DNA of 64,000 nucleotides from Cladorhizidae sp. MBARI D1340-BT2 (lineage: Eukaryota > Porifera > Demospongiae > Poecilosclerida > Cladorhizidae). Shown here piece after piece: positions 1 to 8,000 of this stretch (the stretch's first letter is position 1; the number at the start of each line of letters is the position of its first letter). The DNA is taken from contig JAQNBH010000003.1 of NCBI GenBank assembly GCA_028752905.1, forward strand, positions 35,678,697-35,742,696, given 5' to 3'. The translations under genes were made by a program, and so were the position numbers. Under the pieces are notes generated by a model. It did not search any database, was not told the DNA's origin, and was given only the letters and a program-made list of their open reading frames with translations.

Positions 1-307
1 ACTTAAATAAGTAAATATGAGTTTGTCTGCCCAATCCCGACCCAGTCCAATCACTCTACAGTAGGTTGCCTAGCAACACCCTTTACCATGTTAATTATTA
101 AATGTCACGTCTGATATTACCTGTGAAATATTTGGGAACGAATAATTGGCAAGAGTGGCCATACTGTTTTATGATCGGTAAAGGGTCTATTCCGTGAGAA
201 TGACACTCCCAGTGCATATTTCATGGACTCCATCATGTTGCACCCACGGCAAATATAGCCCAGGAATTTACAACCATAACCAAGTACAAATTATACCCTG
301 CACTTAC
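1..307 (-). other. UBE2M: UBE2M intron 1 (5' part)
   Basis: On the minus strand the sequence begins GTAAGTG at 307 and runs to the window edge. I looked for the expected second exon (Asp-Ile-Asn-Glu-Leu-like coding after an AG) and found none. There are CAG and CAGACG stretches near 120-105, but the reading after them hits a stop within a few codons. The acceptor of intron 1 is therefore probably left of position 1. A 65-residue plus-strand open frame at 194-391 overlaps the exon antisense and is not a gene. Confidence 0.6.
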
Positions 308-404
308 CTTTCTGGACTCGGAGGTAAGCAGCACTCATCTTCTTCGTGCTCTGGGGGTTACCTCCCTCCTTGCTCTGCTGCTTCAGCATGAAGAGCTTGA
401 TCAT
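308..404 (-). CDS. UBE2M: NEDD8-conjugating enzyme E2 (UBC12 homologue), first coding exon, partial
   Basis: Read on the minus strand from the ATG at 404-402, this gives 32 codons plus one base. The peptide begins MIKLFMLKQQ and ends KKMSAAYLRVQK. This matches the N-terminal extension and start of helix 1 of UBE2M/UBC12 as I recall it (human begins MIKLFSLKQQ and has a KKASAAQLRIQKD stretch). In that family the E2 accepts NEDD8 from the NAE1-UBA3 E1 and passes it to cullins. The N-terminal tail docks on UBA3 through Phe5 and Leu7, both kept here, and its acetylated Met1-Ile2 binds DCN1-type co-E3s. The exon ends in AAA-G followed by GTAAGT, a strong donor in phase 1. The leftover G would open the Asp codon that follows QK in the family. 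An A lies at -3 of the ATG, a good context. The catalytic UBC fold with its Cys is outside the window. UBE2F is excluded because its N-terminus differs. Confidence 0.86.
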
Positions 405-646
405 GATGCTGGCTCAGCAACACACCACTGCATGAGCAAAGCAACAATATTGTAACCATTATTATTGAAGTGGTTTAAAAGTAAGCCCTCTTTGTCAAGA
501 GTAGAAGTCTCACATATTGCCACTAAGCCATGGGAAGCACGCTGGCAGTAGGGGGCAGAGAAATGCCACGTATATACGAGTATAGCTTGTATCCATCATT
601 ATTATTGAAGAGGTTATCACACCTCTTCATCAAGGGTTTACCAGAA
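405..646 (-). promoter_or_regulatory. Upstream region (5' UTR/promoter side) of the UBE2M homologue
   Basis: This is about 240 bp between the UBE2M start codon and the first unit of the 57-bp minisatellite. The UBE2M transcription start and 5' UTR should lie here or inside the minisatellite. I see no convincing TATA or initiator. The only notable short element is a perfect 10-bp palindrome, CGTATATACG, at 569-578. Most of the rest is taken up by an imperfect duplication (456-534 against 597-680). The regulatory role is inferred from position only. Confidence 0.35.
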
Positions 647-680
647 TCTCACATACACATGTGTTGCCACTACACCATAG
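456..680. repeat. Imperfect direct duplication containing a diverged minisatellite unit
   Basis: The stretch at 456-534 (CATTATTATTGAAG, then TTTGTCAAGAGTAGAAG, then TCTCACATA-TTGCCACTA-CCATGGG) matches the stretch from 597 (CATTATTATTGAAG, CTTCATCAAGGGTTTACC, then TCTCACATACACATG-TTGCCACTACACCAT) at an offset of about 140 bp. The second copy runs directly into the 57-bp array. The first holds a single diverged unit-like segment at about 508-534. This looks like the single-copy precursor state beside the expanded state. Confidence 0.6.
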
Positions 681-2268
681 GTTAGCAAGATGACAGGCAT
701 AACTCTCACATACACATGTGTTGCCACTACACCATGGGTTAGCAAGATGACAGGCACAACTCTCACATACACATATGTTGCCACTACACCATAGGTTAGC
801 AAGATGACAGGCACAACTCTCACATACACATGTATTGCCACTACACCATGAGTTAGCAAGATGACAGGCACAACTCTCACATACACATGTGTTGCCACTA
901 CACCATGGGTTAGCAAGATGACAGGCACAACTCTCACATACACATGTGTTGCCACTACACCATGGGTTAGCAAGATGACAGGCACAACTCTCTCATACAC
1001 ATGTGTTGCCACTACACCATGGGTTAGCAAGATGACAGGCACAACTCTCACATACACATAATTATGTTGCCACTACACCATGGGTTAGCAAGATGACAGG
1101 CACAACTCTCACATACACATGTGTTGCCACTACACCATGGGTTAGCAAGATGACAGGCACAACTCTCACATACACATGTGTTGCCACTACACCATGGGTT
1201 AGCAAGATGACAGGCACAACTCTCACATACACATGTGTTGCCACTACACCATGGGTTAGCAAGATGACAGGCACAACTCTCACATACACATAATTATGTT
1301 GCCACTACACCATGGGTTAGCAAGATGACAGGCACAACTCTCTCATACACATGTGTTGCCACTACACCATGGGTTAGCAAGATGACAGGCACAACTCTCA
1401 CGCACACATGTGTTGCCACTACACCATGGGTTAGCAAGATGACAGGCACAACTCTCACATACACGTGTTGCCACTACACCATGGGTTAGCAAGATGACAG
1501 GCACAACTCTCACGCACACATGTGTTGCCACTACACCATGGGTTAGCAAGATGACAGGCACAACTCTCACATACACATGTGTTGCCACTACACCATGGGT
1601 TAGCAAGATGACAGGCACAACTCTCACATACACATGTGTTGCCACTACACCATGGGTTAGCAAGATGACAGGCACAACTCTCACATACACATAATTATGT
1701 TGCCACTACACCATGGGTTAGCAAGATGACAGGCACAACTCTCACATACACATGTGTTGCCACTACACCATGGGTTAGCAAGATGACAGGCACAACTCTC
1801 ACATACACATGTGTTGCCACTACACCATGGGTTAGCAAGATGACAAGCACAACTCTCACATACACATGTGTTGCCACTACACCATGGGTTAGCAAGATGA
1901 CAGGCACAACTCTCACATATACATGTGTTGCCACTACACCATGGGTTAGCAAGATGACAGGCACAACTCTCACATACACATGTGTTGCCACTACACCATG
2001 GGTTAGCAAGATGGCAGGCACAACTCTCACGTACACATGTGTTGCCACTACACCATGGGTTAGCACGATGACAGGCACAACTCTCACATACACATGTGTA
2101 CCATGGGTTAGCAAGATGGCAGGCACAACTCTCACATACACATGTGTTGCCACTACACCATGGGTTAGCAAGATGACAGGCACAACTCTCACATACACAT
2201 GTGTTGCCACTACACCATGGGTTAGCAAGATGACAGGCACAACTCTCACGTACACATGTGTTGCCACA
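647..2268. repeat. 57-bp minisatellite, 28 copies
   Basis: The tandem unit holds GTGTTGCCACTACACCATGG, then GTTAGCAAGATGACAGGCAC, then AACTCTCACATACACAT. I count 28 copies by the AGATGACAGG block. Most copies differ by 0-3 bases. Three copies have CATAATTATG in place of CATGTG (a 4-bp insertion at about 1057, 1289 and 1690). One copy near 1460 is 2 bp short, and one near 2097 lacks 9 bp. Because 57 is a multiple of three, long open frames appear on both strands with a 19-residue period (MTGTTLTYTCVATTPWVSK on plus; VYVRVVPVILLTHGVVATH on minus). They are broken by the indel copies and flanked by no coding sequence, so I treat them as non-coding. Confidence 0.95.
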
Positions 2269-2668
2269 TTTTTAACAACACTATACAATAGTACAATATA
2301 TATCCCAAGATCTCAAGGAAATGCTGCCATGAAGCAATGACTAAAAATAAGTGTGGAAGTCCATCAAACTACAACCATTAAGCAAGGATGGTTAGTATTA
2401 AATAAGTTGAGTGAAGTGACCAGCTATTTTCATGTATCCATTTCAAAAAAAAATTTATAATATATATATATATTTTTTTAAATATAATTAAGAAAAGGTG
2501 GCCATGACAAGTGAGTGTCAGTCGTCACACAAAGGAAAAAACAAACTAACAAGGTCTGGAAGGCCAAAATTGGTCTGCACAGATAGACACAGGTCTATAA
2601 ACACTGGCTCTAGCTCTGATTCTGTAGCCCTTGCCTTGTCATGGCGATACCCTAGCCAGGGGGTGCTG
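2269..2668. other. Intergenic stretch with an AT microsatellite, no gene recognised
   Basis: This is unique sequence after the minisatellite. It contains a poly-A/TA/poly-T tract at about 2445-2490, with (TA)n at about 2459-2472. A 62-residue plus-strand open frame at 2498-2686 has low-complexity composition, no recognisable domain, and runs into the following repeat. I see no support for coding here. Confidence 0.5.
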
Positions 2669-2830
2669 GTGAGAGCCTGTGCCTAATTCGGCAGAGACTC
2701 GAGCTACAGAGTGCCCCACTTCAAGGAAAACTGAGCTGGCACCCACTCTGTGAGGGCCTGTGCCCAATTCGGCAGAGACTCGAGCTACAGAGTGCCCCAC
2801 TTCAAGGAAAACTGAGCTGGCACCCACTCT
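2669..2830. repeat. 81-bp direct tandem duplication
   Basis: Two copies, 2669-2749 and 2750-2830, both begin GTGAG(A/G)GCCTGTGCC and end GCTGGCACCCACTCT. I see only two differences, an A/G near the start and a T/C in CTAATTCGG against CCAATTCGG. Both copies contain AATTCGGCAGAGACTCGAG. The unit is a multiple of three, so the minus strand stays open through it. Confidence 0.93.
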
Positions 2831-2938
2831 GTGAGGGCTTTGCCTCAGCTTTGGTGGGGCTCTAACACCTACATAGGTACCCACTCTGTGAGGGCTTTGC
2901 CTCAGCTTTGGTGGGGCTCTAACACCTACATAGGTACC
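2831..2938. repeat. 57-bp direct tandem duplication sharing its ends with the 81-bp unit
   Basis: The first copy is 2831-2887 and the second, slightly shorter, is 2888 to about 2938. Both read GTGAGGGCTTTGCCTCAGCT, then TTGGTGGGGCTCTAACACC, then TACATAGGTACC. The unit starts with GTGAGGGC and ends with CACTCT, the same edges as the 81-bp unit. The two units therefore look like alternative fillers between common flanks. A minus-strand frame at 2639-2947 is a direct product of these repeats, with no homology I recognise. Confidence 0.9.
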
Positions 2939-3540
2939 AAACACCAATCACTCGGGTATTAAATACCATAAACACTACCATTCAACAAGTTCCTGGGCTA
3001 CTCTGGCACACGATACTAGCACTCCATGCTTTCAGTATTAGGCTCCCAACTCCTAGGACTAGTCCCTATCATTTTGTCATGGTAGCTAAGGAGTTCTCTC
3101 CTTCTCTCTCTAAAGACAGCTAGCTAAATAATAATTGCCAATTATATGTATTAGTCCGAGTTAGTTGTTCCTACCTCATCAAAAAGTGAGTATCACTTTT
3201 TATAGCCAACTTACATTCTTGAAGAACCGCAGGTGTAGAACTTTTCAGCAGTTAGTCACAGACGCGATTTAAAAAAAACTAGCTATTCTACTATATCGTA
3301 AAAACAAACGTCAAAAAAATTATCTCCGTCCTTCAAGTTTAGTTTACACTCGCTCTCTACAATTCCTGGACTTTATCAACTAAAGTTCCGCCCTGAACGG
3401 CCATGACAAGTACGCCTGTTTGTTAAACATAAACACACCTCCAAAATATCTAATAAGTGCCCACCAATCTCACAGCTGTTTTATGTACTGTACGAAAGTT
3501 TCCTAGCAGCGTTTTATTGTGGTGGATATACGGTCGCTGC
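2939..3540. other. Intergenic DNA, no gene recognised
   Basis: This is AT-rich unique sequence with short TAGCTAG motifs. I found no open frame with recognisable protein similarity on either strand, and no RNA gene. It holds one perfect short hairpin at 3181-3201, listed separately. Confidence 0.45.
3181..3201. repeat. Perfect 9-bp inverted repeat (hairpin)
   Basis: AAAAAGTGA at 3181-3189 and TCACTTTTT at 3193-3201 are perfect reverse complements around a GTA loop. The hairpin is isolated, and no adjacent gene suggests a terminator function. Confidence 0.6.
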
Positions 3541-3541
3541 T

Positions 3542-3599
3542 GCGAGAATTCCGAAGCACTTGAAGTGTTCGCCAAGACAGCCCGACAATTGATTCTCGC
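3542..3599. repeat. Inverted repeat of 8 bp, possible degraded MITE-like fold-back
   Basis: GCGAGAAT at 3542-3549 and ATTCTCGC at 3592-3599 are perfect reverse complements. Between them GAAGCACTT and AAGTGTTCGC form a weaker inner fold. The surrounding GC-rich island in AT-rich DNA could be a remnant of a fold-back element. Termini and target duplication are not visible, so this is tentative. Confidence 0.3.
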
Positions 3600-3622
3600 T
3601 GTTTTATGCAGCTCATTGACTT

Positions 3623-4228
3623 GTCATCACTGTGAAGGCATATCAGCATCTGGGAATACTGACACGTACATTTGGCAGAATGTCATCAAGAGAAACTCTG
3701 AGAACACTCCATCTTACTCTGGTCAGGTCAAAGCTAACATACTGTTCACAAGTTTGGAGGCCACAGTTAATTAAGGAGATCACTATGTTGGAAAAGGTCC
3801 AGAGGAGGGCAACAAAGTTAATTTTGAACAATTCTTTGATAGAATATAGAGACAGGCTGCTAGGCCTGAACATATTACCCTTAATTAATGATGTGCTACG
3901 AAATAGCTGACATCATTTTCTACATCAAAGAACTGAAGAATTCCACAGATAGATTTAACGTTAATCATTACATTTCGATCTCCAACAACACCAGATTGTC
4001 ATCCAATGTCAAGTTAAGGTACACTAAATCAAGAACTAACTGCATCAGTCATTTCTATTTCACTTCCCAGACTATGGAACTCACTCCCTCTAAACTTGGA
4101 TCTGTCACTTACAACACTTCACTGCCAGCTGATAAATATATTTTGGGACGACTTCAAACAGCACTTTAGATCTGAGCAACCCTGCACGTATATATCACTT
4201 CTCATGTCCCTGTGCAAGGTACATCTAA
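3623..4228 (+). pseudogene. 5'-truncated, frameshifted C-terminal end of a non-LTR (LINE) reverse transcriptase
   Basis: Three reading frames placed end to end give the region that follows the catalytic core of LINE ORF2 proteins. Piece 1 (about 3623-3886) begins VKAYQHLGILTRTFGRMSS and contains LRTLHLTLVRSKLTYCSQVW, MLEKVQRRATKLI and YRDRLLGLNILPL, the post-catalytic segment typical of CR1/L2/Jockey-type elements. Piece 2 (about 3888-4068) holds MCYEIADIIFYIKEL and LRYTKSRTN-HFYFTS. Piece 3 (from about 4069) gives RLWNSLP and FWDDFKQHF. A last shift leads to YHFSCPC and a stop at 4226-4228. Complete elements of this type have over 800 residues in ORF2, so the fingers, palm (with the catalytic YxDD) and endonuclease are missing. 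Truncation at the 5' end is the usual result of incomplete target-primed reverse transcription. At least two frameshifts, probably three, make it a dead relic. Clade assignment is uncertain. Confidence 0.85.
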
Positions 4229-4674
4229 TCACCCCGACACTAATCTAGCTAGATAATTATAATTACAAAATGGGTGCCTATAGGCATACCATCAGCATTT
4301 GTTTTAAACGCACTCAATGTATCCTCCACACTTACGTGTCTTGCTGTAAAATCATATATTATTTATATAAATATAACTTCAAACCAACTCTCTTCTCCGA
4401 TGCAACATAGAAAGAGAATGAAAATGGACCCGGACTCGGTGAGGACTAAAAAATCTGCACTTCATCTAAGCAGTGACCAGGTGCCAGGAGATGAAGTGGG
4501 GAAGAGGTGTGTTGAGAAAGAAGCAGTTCTGGGCATGTATGAGGAGGATCACAGGATGGGCATGTATGAGGAGGATCACAGGATGGGTGAAGGATGAAGA
4601 ATGGTGTGGTGCATGTGGCTGAATGAGGTATTGTCAATTACTTGTTTTTACTTGAAGCCATGATGTAAGTGTTC
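4229..4674. other. Intergenic DNA after the LINE relic, no gene recognised
   Basis: AT-rich unique sequence. A 107-residue plus-strand open frame (4274-4597) and an antisense one (4446-4637) cover the region, but neither resembles a known protein. The former ends in a duplicated nonapeptide that merely reflects the 27-bp DNA duplication at 4531-4584. I see no clear poly-A tail or target-site duplication for the LINE. Confidence 0.4.
4531..4584. repeat. 27-bp perfect tandem duplication
   Basis: GGGCATGTATGAGG followed by AGGATCACAGGAT occurs at 4531-4557 and again at 4558-4584 without a mismatch, consistent with a recent slippage event. Confidence 0.9.
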
Positions 4675-4692
4675 TTGTTGTTGTTGTTGTTG
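4675..4692. repeat. (TTG)6 microsatellite
   Basis: Six perfect TTG units; on the minus strand this is (CAA)6. It lies about 60 bp outside the left edge of the satellite. In minus-strand orientation it comes after GAAACGTGG and an AT-rich stretch, the sort of simple tail some retroelements end with. Confidence 0.9.
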
Positions 4693-4803
4693 ATTATTTA
4701 TTTAACAATAACCTTGTCAATAATCAACTTGAAATTGAATTCTTTCCACGTTTCGACTAGATGCTCCTGGAATAATTCCAGATGAAGGCTAGAGCATCTA
4801 GTC
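4693..4803 (-). other. Left satellite boundary: inverted half-monomer and possible retroelement end
   Basis: GACTAGATGCTC at 4755-4766 is the exact reverse complement of GAGCATCTAGTC at 4792-4803, giving 12-bp arms around a 25-nt centre that itself contains the near-palindrome GGAATAATTCC (4769-4779). The segment 4755-4780 is thus a truncated monomer in opposite orientation to the array. Read on the minus strand it gives ATTATTCC, AGGAGCATCTAGTC, then GAAACGTGGAAAGAATTC, an AT-rich stretch, and (CAA)6. The CTAGTC-GAAAC sequence is found at this edge only; I did not see it elsewhere in the window. The switch of orientation marks the array edge. The interpretation as a retroelement terminus is inference. 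Confidence 0.6.
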
Positions 4804-5070
4804 ATTATTCCTGATGAAGGCCAGAGCATCTAGTCATTGTTCCTGATGAAGGCTAGAGCACCTAGTCATTATTCCTGATGAAGGCTAGAGCATCTAGTCA
4901 TTATTCCTGATGAAGGCCAGAGCATCTAGTCATTATTCCTGATGAAGGCCAGAGCATCTAGTCATTATTCCTGATGAAGGCCAAAGCATCTAGTCATTAT
5001 ACCTGATGAAGGCTAGAGCACCTAGTCATTATACCCGATGAAGGCTAGAGCATCTAGTCATTATTCCTGA

Positions 5071-8000
5071 TGAAGCCCAGAGCATCTAGTCATTATTCCT
5101 GATGAAGGCTAGTCATTATTCCAGAGCATCTAGTCATTATTCCTGATGAAAGCTAGAGCATCTAGTTATTATTACTGATGAAGGCTAGAGCATCTACCTG
5201 ATGAAGGCTATCATTATTCCTGATGAAGGCCAGAGCATCTAGTCATTATTCCTGATAAAGGCTAGAGCATCTAGTCATTATTCTTGATGAAGGCTAGAGC
5301 ATCTAGTCAATATTCCTGATGAAGGCTAGAGCATCTAGTCATTATTCCTGTGAAGGCTAGAGCATCTAGTCATTATTCCTGATGAAGGCTACAGCATCTA
5401 GTCGTTATTCCTGATGAAGGCTACAGCATCTATATAGTCATTATTCCTGATGAAGGCTAGAGCAGTATCCGTGATGAAGGCTAGAGCACCTAGTCATTAT
5501 TCCTGATGAAGGCTAGAGCATCTAGTCATTATATTCCTGATGAAGGCTAGAGCACCTAGTCATTATTCCTGATGAAGGCTGGAGTATCAATCAATATTCC
5601 TGATGAAGGCTAGAACATCTAGTCATTATTCCTGATGGGCATTATTCCTGATGAAGGCTGGAGCATCTAGTCATTATTCCTGATGAAGGCTAGAGCATTT
5701 AGTCATTATTCCTGATGAAGGCTAGAACATCTAGTCATTATTCCTTCATGAAGGCTAGAGCATCTAGTCATTATTCCTGATGAAGGTCAGAGCATCTAGT
5801 CATTATTCCTGATGAAGGCTAGAGCATCTAGTCATTATTCCTGATGAAGGCTAGAGCATCTAGTCATTATTCCTGATGAAGGCTAGTCATTATTCCTGTT
5901 GAAGGCTGGAGTATCTAGTCATTATTCCTGATGAAGGCTGGAGTATCTAGACTGATGAAGGTTGGAGTATCTAGCCTGATGAAGGCTAGAGCATCTAGTC
6001 ATTATTCTTGATGAAAGCTAGAGGCATCTAATCATTATTCCTGATGAAGGCTACTAGTCATTATTACTAGAGCATCTAGTCATTATTCCTAATGAAGGCT
6101 AGAGCATCTAATCATTATTCCTGATGAAGGCTACTAGTCCATTATTCCTGATGAAGGCTAGAGCATCTAGTCATTATTCCTGATGAAGGCTAGAGCATCT
6201 TGTCATTAAGACTAGAGCATCAAGTCATTATTCGTGATGAAGGCTAGAGCATTTAGCCATTATTCCTGATGAAGGCTAGAGCATCTAGTCATTATTCCTG
6301 GTGAAGGCTAGAGCATCTAGTCATTATTCCTGGTGAAGGCTAGAGCATCTAGTCATTATTCCTGATGAAGAATAGTCATTATTCCTGATGAAGGCTAGAG
6401 CATCTAGTCATGATTCCTGTTCCTTATGAAGGCTACAGCATCTAGTCATTATACCTGATGAAGGCTAGAGCACCTAGACATTATTCCTGATGAAGGCTGG
6501 AGCATCTAGTCAATATTCCTGAAGGCTAGAGCATCTAGTCATTATTCCTGATGAAGGTCAGAGCATCTAGTCATTATTCCTGATGAAGGCTAGAGCATCT
6601 AGTCATTATTCCTGATGAAGGCTAGAGCGTCTAGTCATTATTCCTGATGAAGGTTAGAGCATCTAGTCATTATTCCTGATGAAGGCTGGTCATAATGAAG
6701 GCTACTAGTCATTATTCCTGATGAAGGCTAGAGCATCTAGTCATTATTCCTGATGAAAGCTAGAGCATCTAATCATTATTCCTGATGAAGGCTACTAGTC
6801 ATTATTCCTGATGAAGGCTAGAGCGTCTAGTCATTATATTCCTGATGAAGGCTAGAGCATCTAATCATTATTCCTGATGAAGGCTACTAGTCATTATTCC
6901 TGATGAAGGCTAGAGTATCTAGTCATTATTCCTGATGAAGGCTAGAGCATCTAGTCATTATTCCTGATGAAGGCTAGAGCATCTAGTCATTATTCCTGAT
7001 GAAGGCTAGAGCATCTTGTCATTAAGACTAGAGCATCAAGTCATTATTCGTGATGAAGGCTAGAGCATTTAGCCATTATTCCTGATGAAGGCTAGAGCAT
7101 CTAGTCATTATTCCTGGTGAAGGCTAGAGCATCTAGTCATTATTCCTGGTGAAGGCTAGAGCATCTAGTCATTATTCCTGATGAAGAATAGTCATTATTC
7201 CTGATGAAGGCTAGAGCATCTAGTCATGATTCCTGTTCCTTATGAAGGCTACAGCATCTAGTCATTATACCTGATGAAGGCTAGAGCACCTAGACATTAT
7301 TCCTGATGAAGGCTGGAGCATCTAGTCAATATTCCTGAAGGCTAGAGCATCTAGTCATTATTCCTGATGAAGGTCAGAGCATCTAGTCATTATTCCTGAT
7401 GAAGGCTAGAGCATCTAGTCATTATTCCTGATGAAGGCTAGAGCGTCTAGTCATTATTCCTGATGAAGGTTAGAGCATCTAGTCATTATTCCTGATGAAG
7501 GCTGGTCATAATGAAGGCTACTAGTCATTATTCCTGATGAAGGCTAGAGCATCTAGTCATTATTCCTGATGAAAGCTAGAGCATCTAATCATTATTCCTG
7601 ATGAAGGCTACTAGTCATTATTCCTGATGAAGGCTAGAGCGTCTAGTCATTATATTCCTGATGAAGGCTAGAGCATCTAATCATTATTCCTGATGAAGGC
7701 TACTAGTCATTATTCCTGATGAAGGCTAGAGTATCTAGTCATTATTCCTGATGAAGGCTAGAGCATCTAGTCATTATTCCTGATGAAGGCTAGAGCATCT
7801 AGTCATTATTCCTGATGAAGACTAGAGCTTCTAGTCATTATTCCTGATGAAGGCTAGAGCATCTAGTCATCATTCCTAGTGAAGGCTAGAGCATCTAGTC
7901 ATTATTCCTGGTGAAGGCTAGAGCATCTAGTCATGATTCTTGTTTCTGATGAAAGCTACAGCATCTAGTCATTATTCCTGATGAAGGCTAGAGTACCTAG

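Noticed and set aside
194..391. 65-residue plus-strand open frame
   Set aside because: It overlaps the UBE2M first exon and donor site antisense, and its composition is that of a shadow frame.
638..2340. Long open frames on both strands through the minisatellite (up to 204 residues)
   Set aside because: They follow automatically from a 57-bp unit without stops in some frames, are interrupted by indel copies, occur on both strands at once, and resemble no known protein.
2690..2790. AATTCGGCAGAGACTCGAG resembling a cDNA-library adaptor with EcoRI- and XhoI-like sites
   Set aside because: It differs from the usual adaptor, has no full EcoRI site, and occurs twice within a genomic 81-bp duplication, so chance similarity is more likely than contamination.
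2639..2947. 102-residue minus-strand frame with 19- and 27-residue repeats
   Set aside because: It is produced by the 57-bp and 81-bp DNA duplications; no recognisable domain and no clear start context or neighbouring exons.
3457..3774. 105-residue plus-strand open frame
   Set aside because: It overlaps the first LINE segment in a different frame; only the other frame gives reverse-transcriptase-like sequence.
4274..4637. Open frames on both strands of 63-107 residues before the satellite
   Set aside because: No recognisable similarity; the terminal peptide repeat is explained by a 27-bp tandem duplication.
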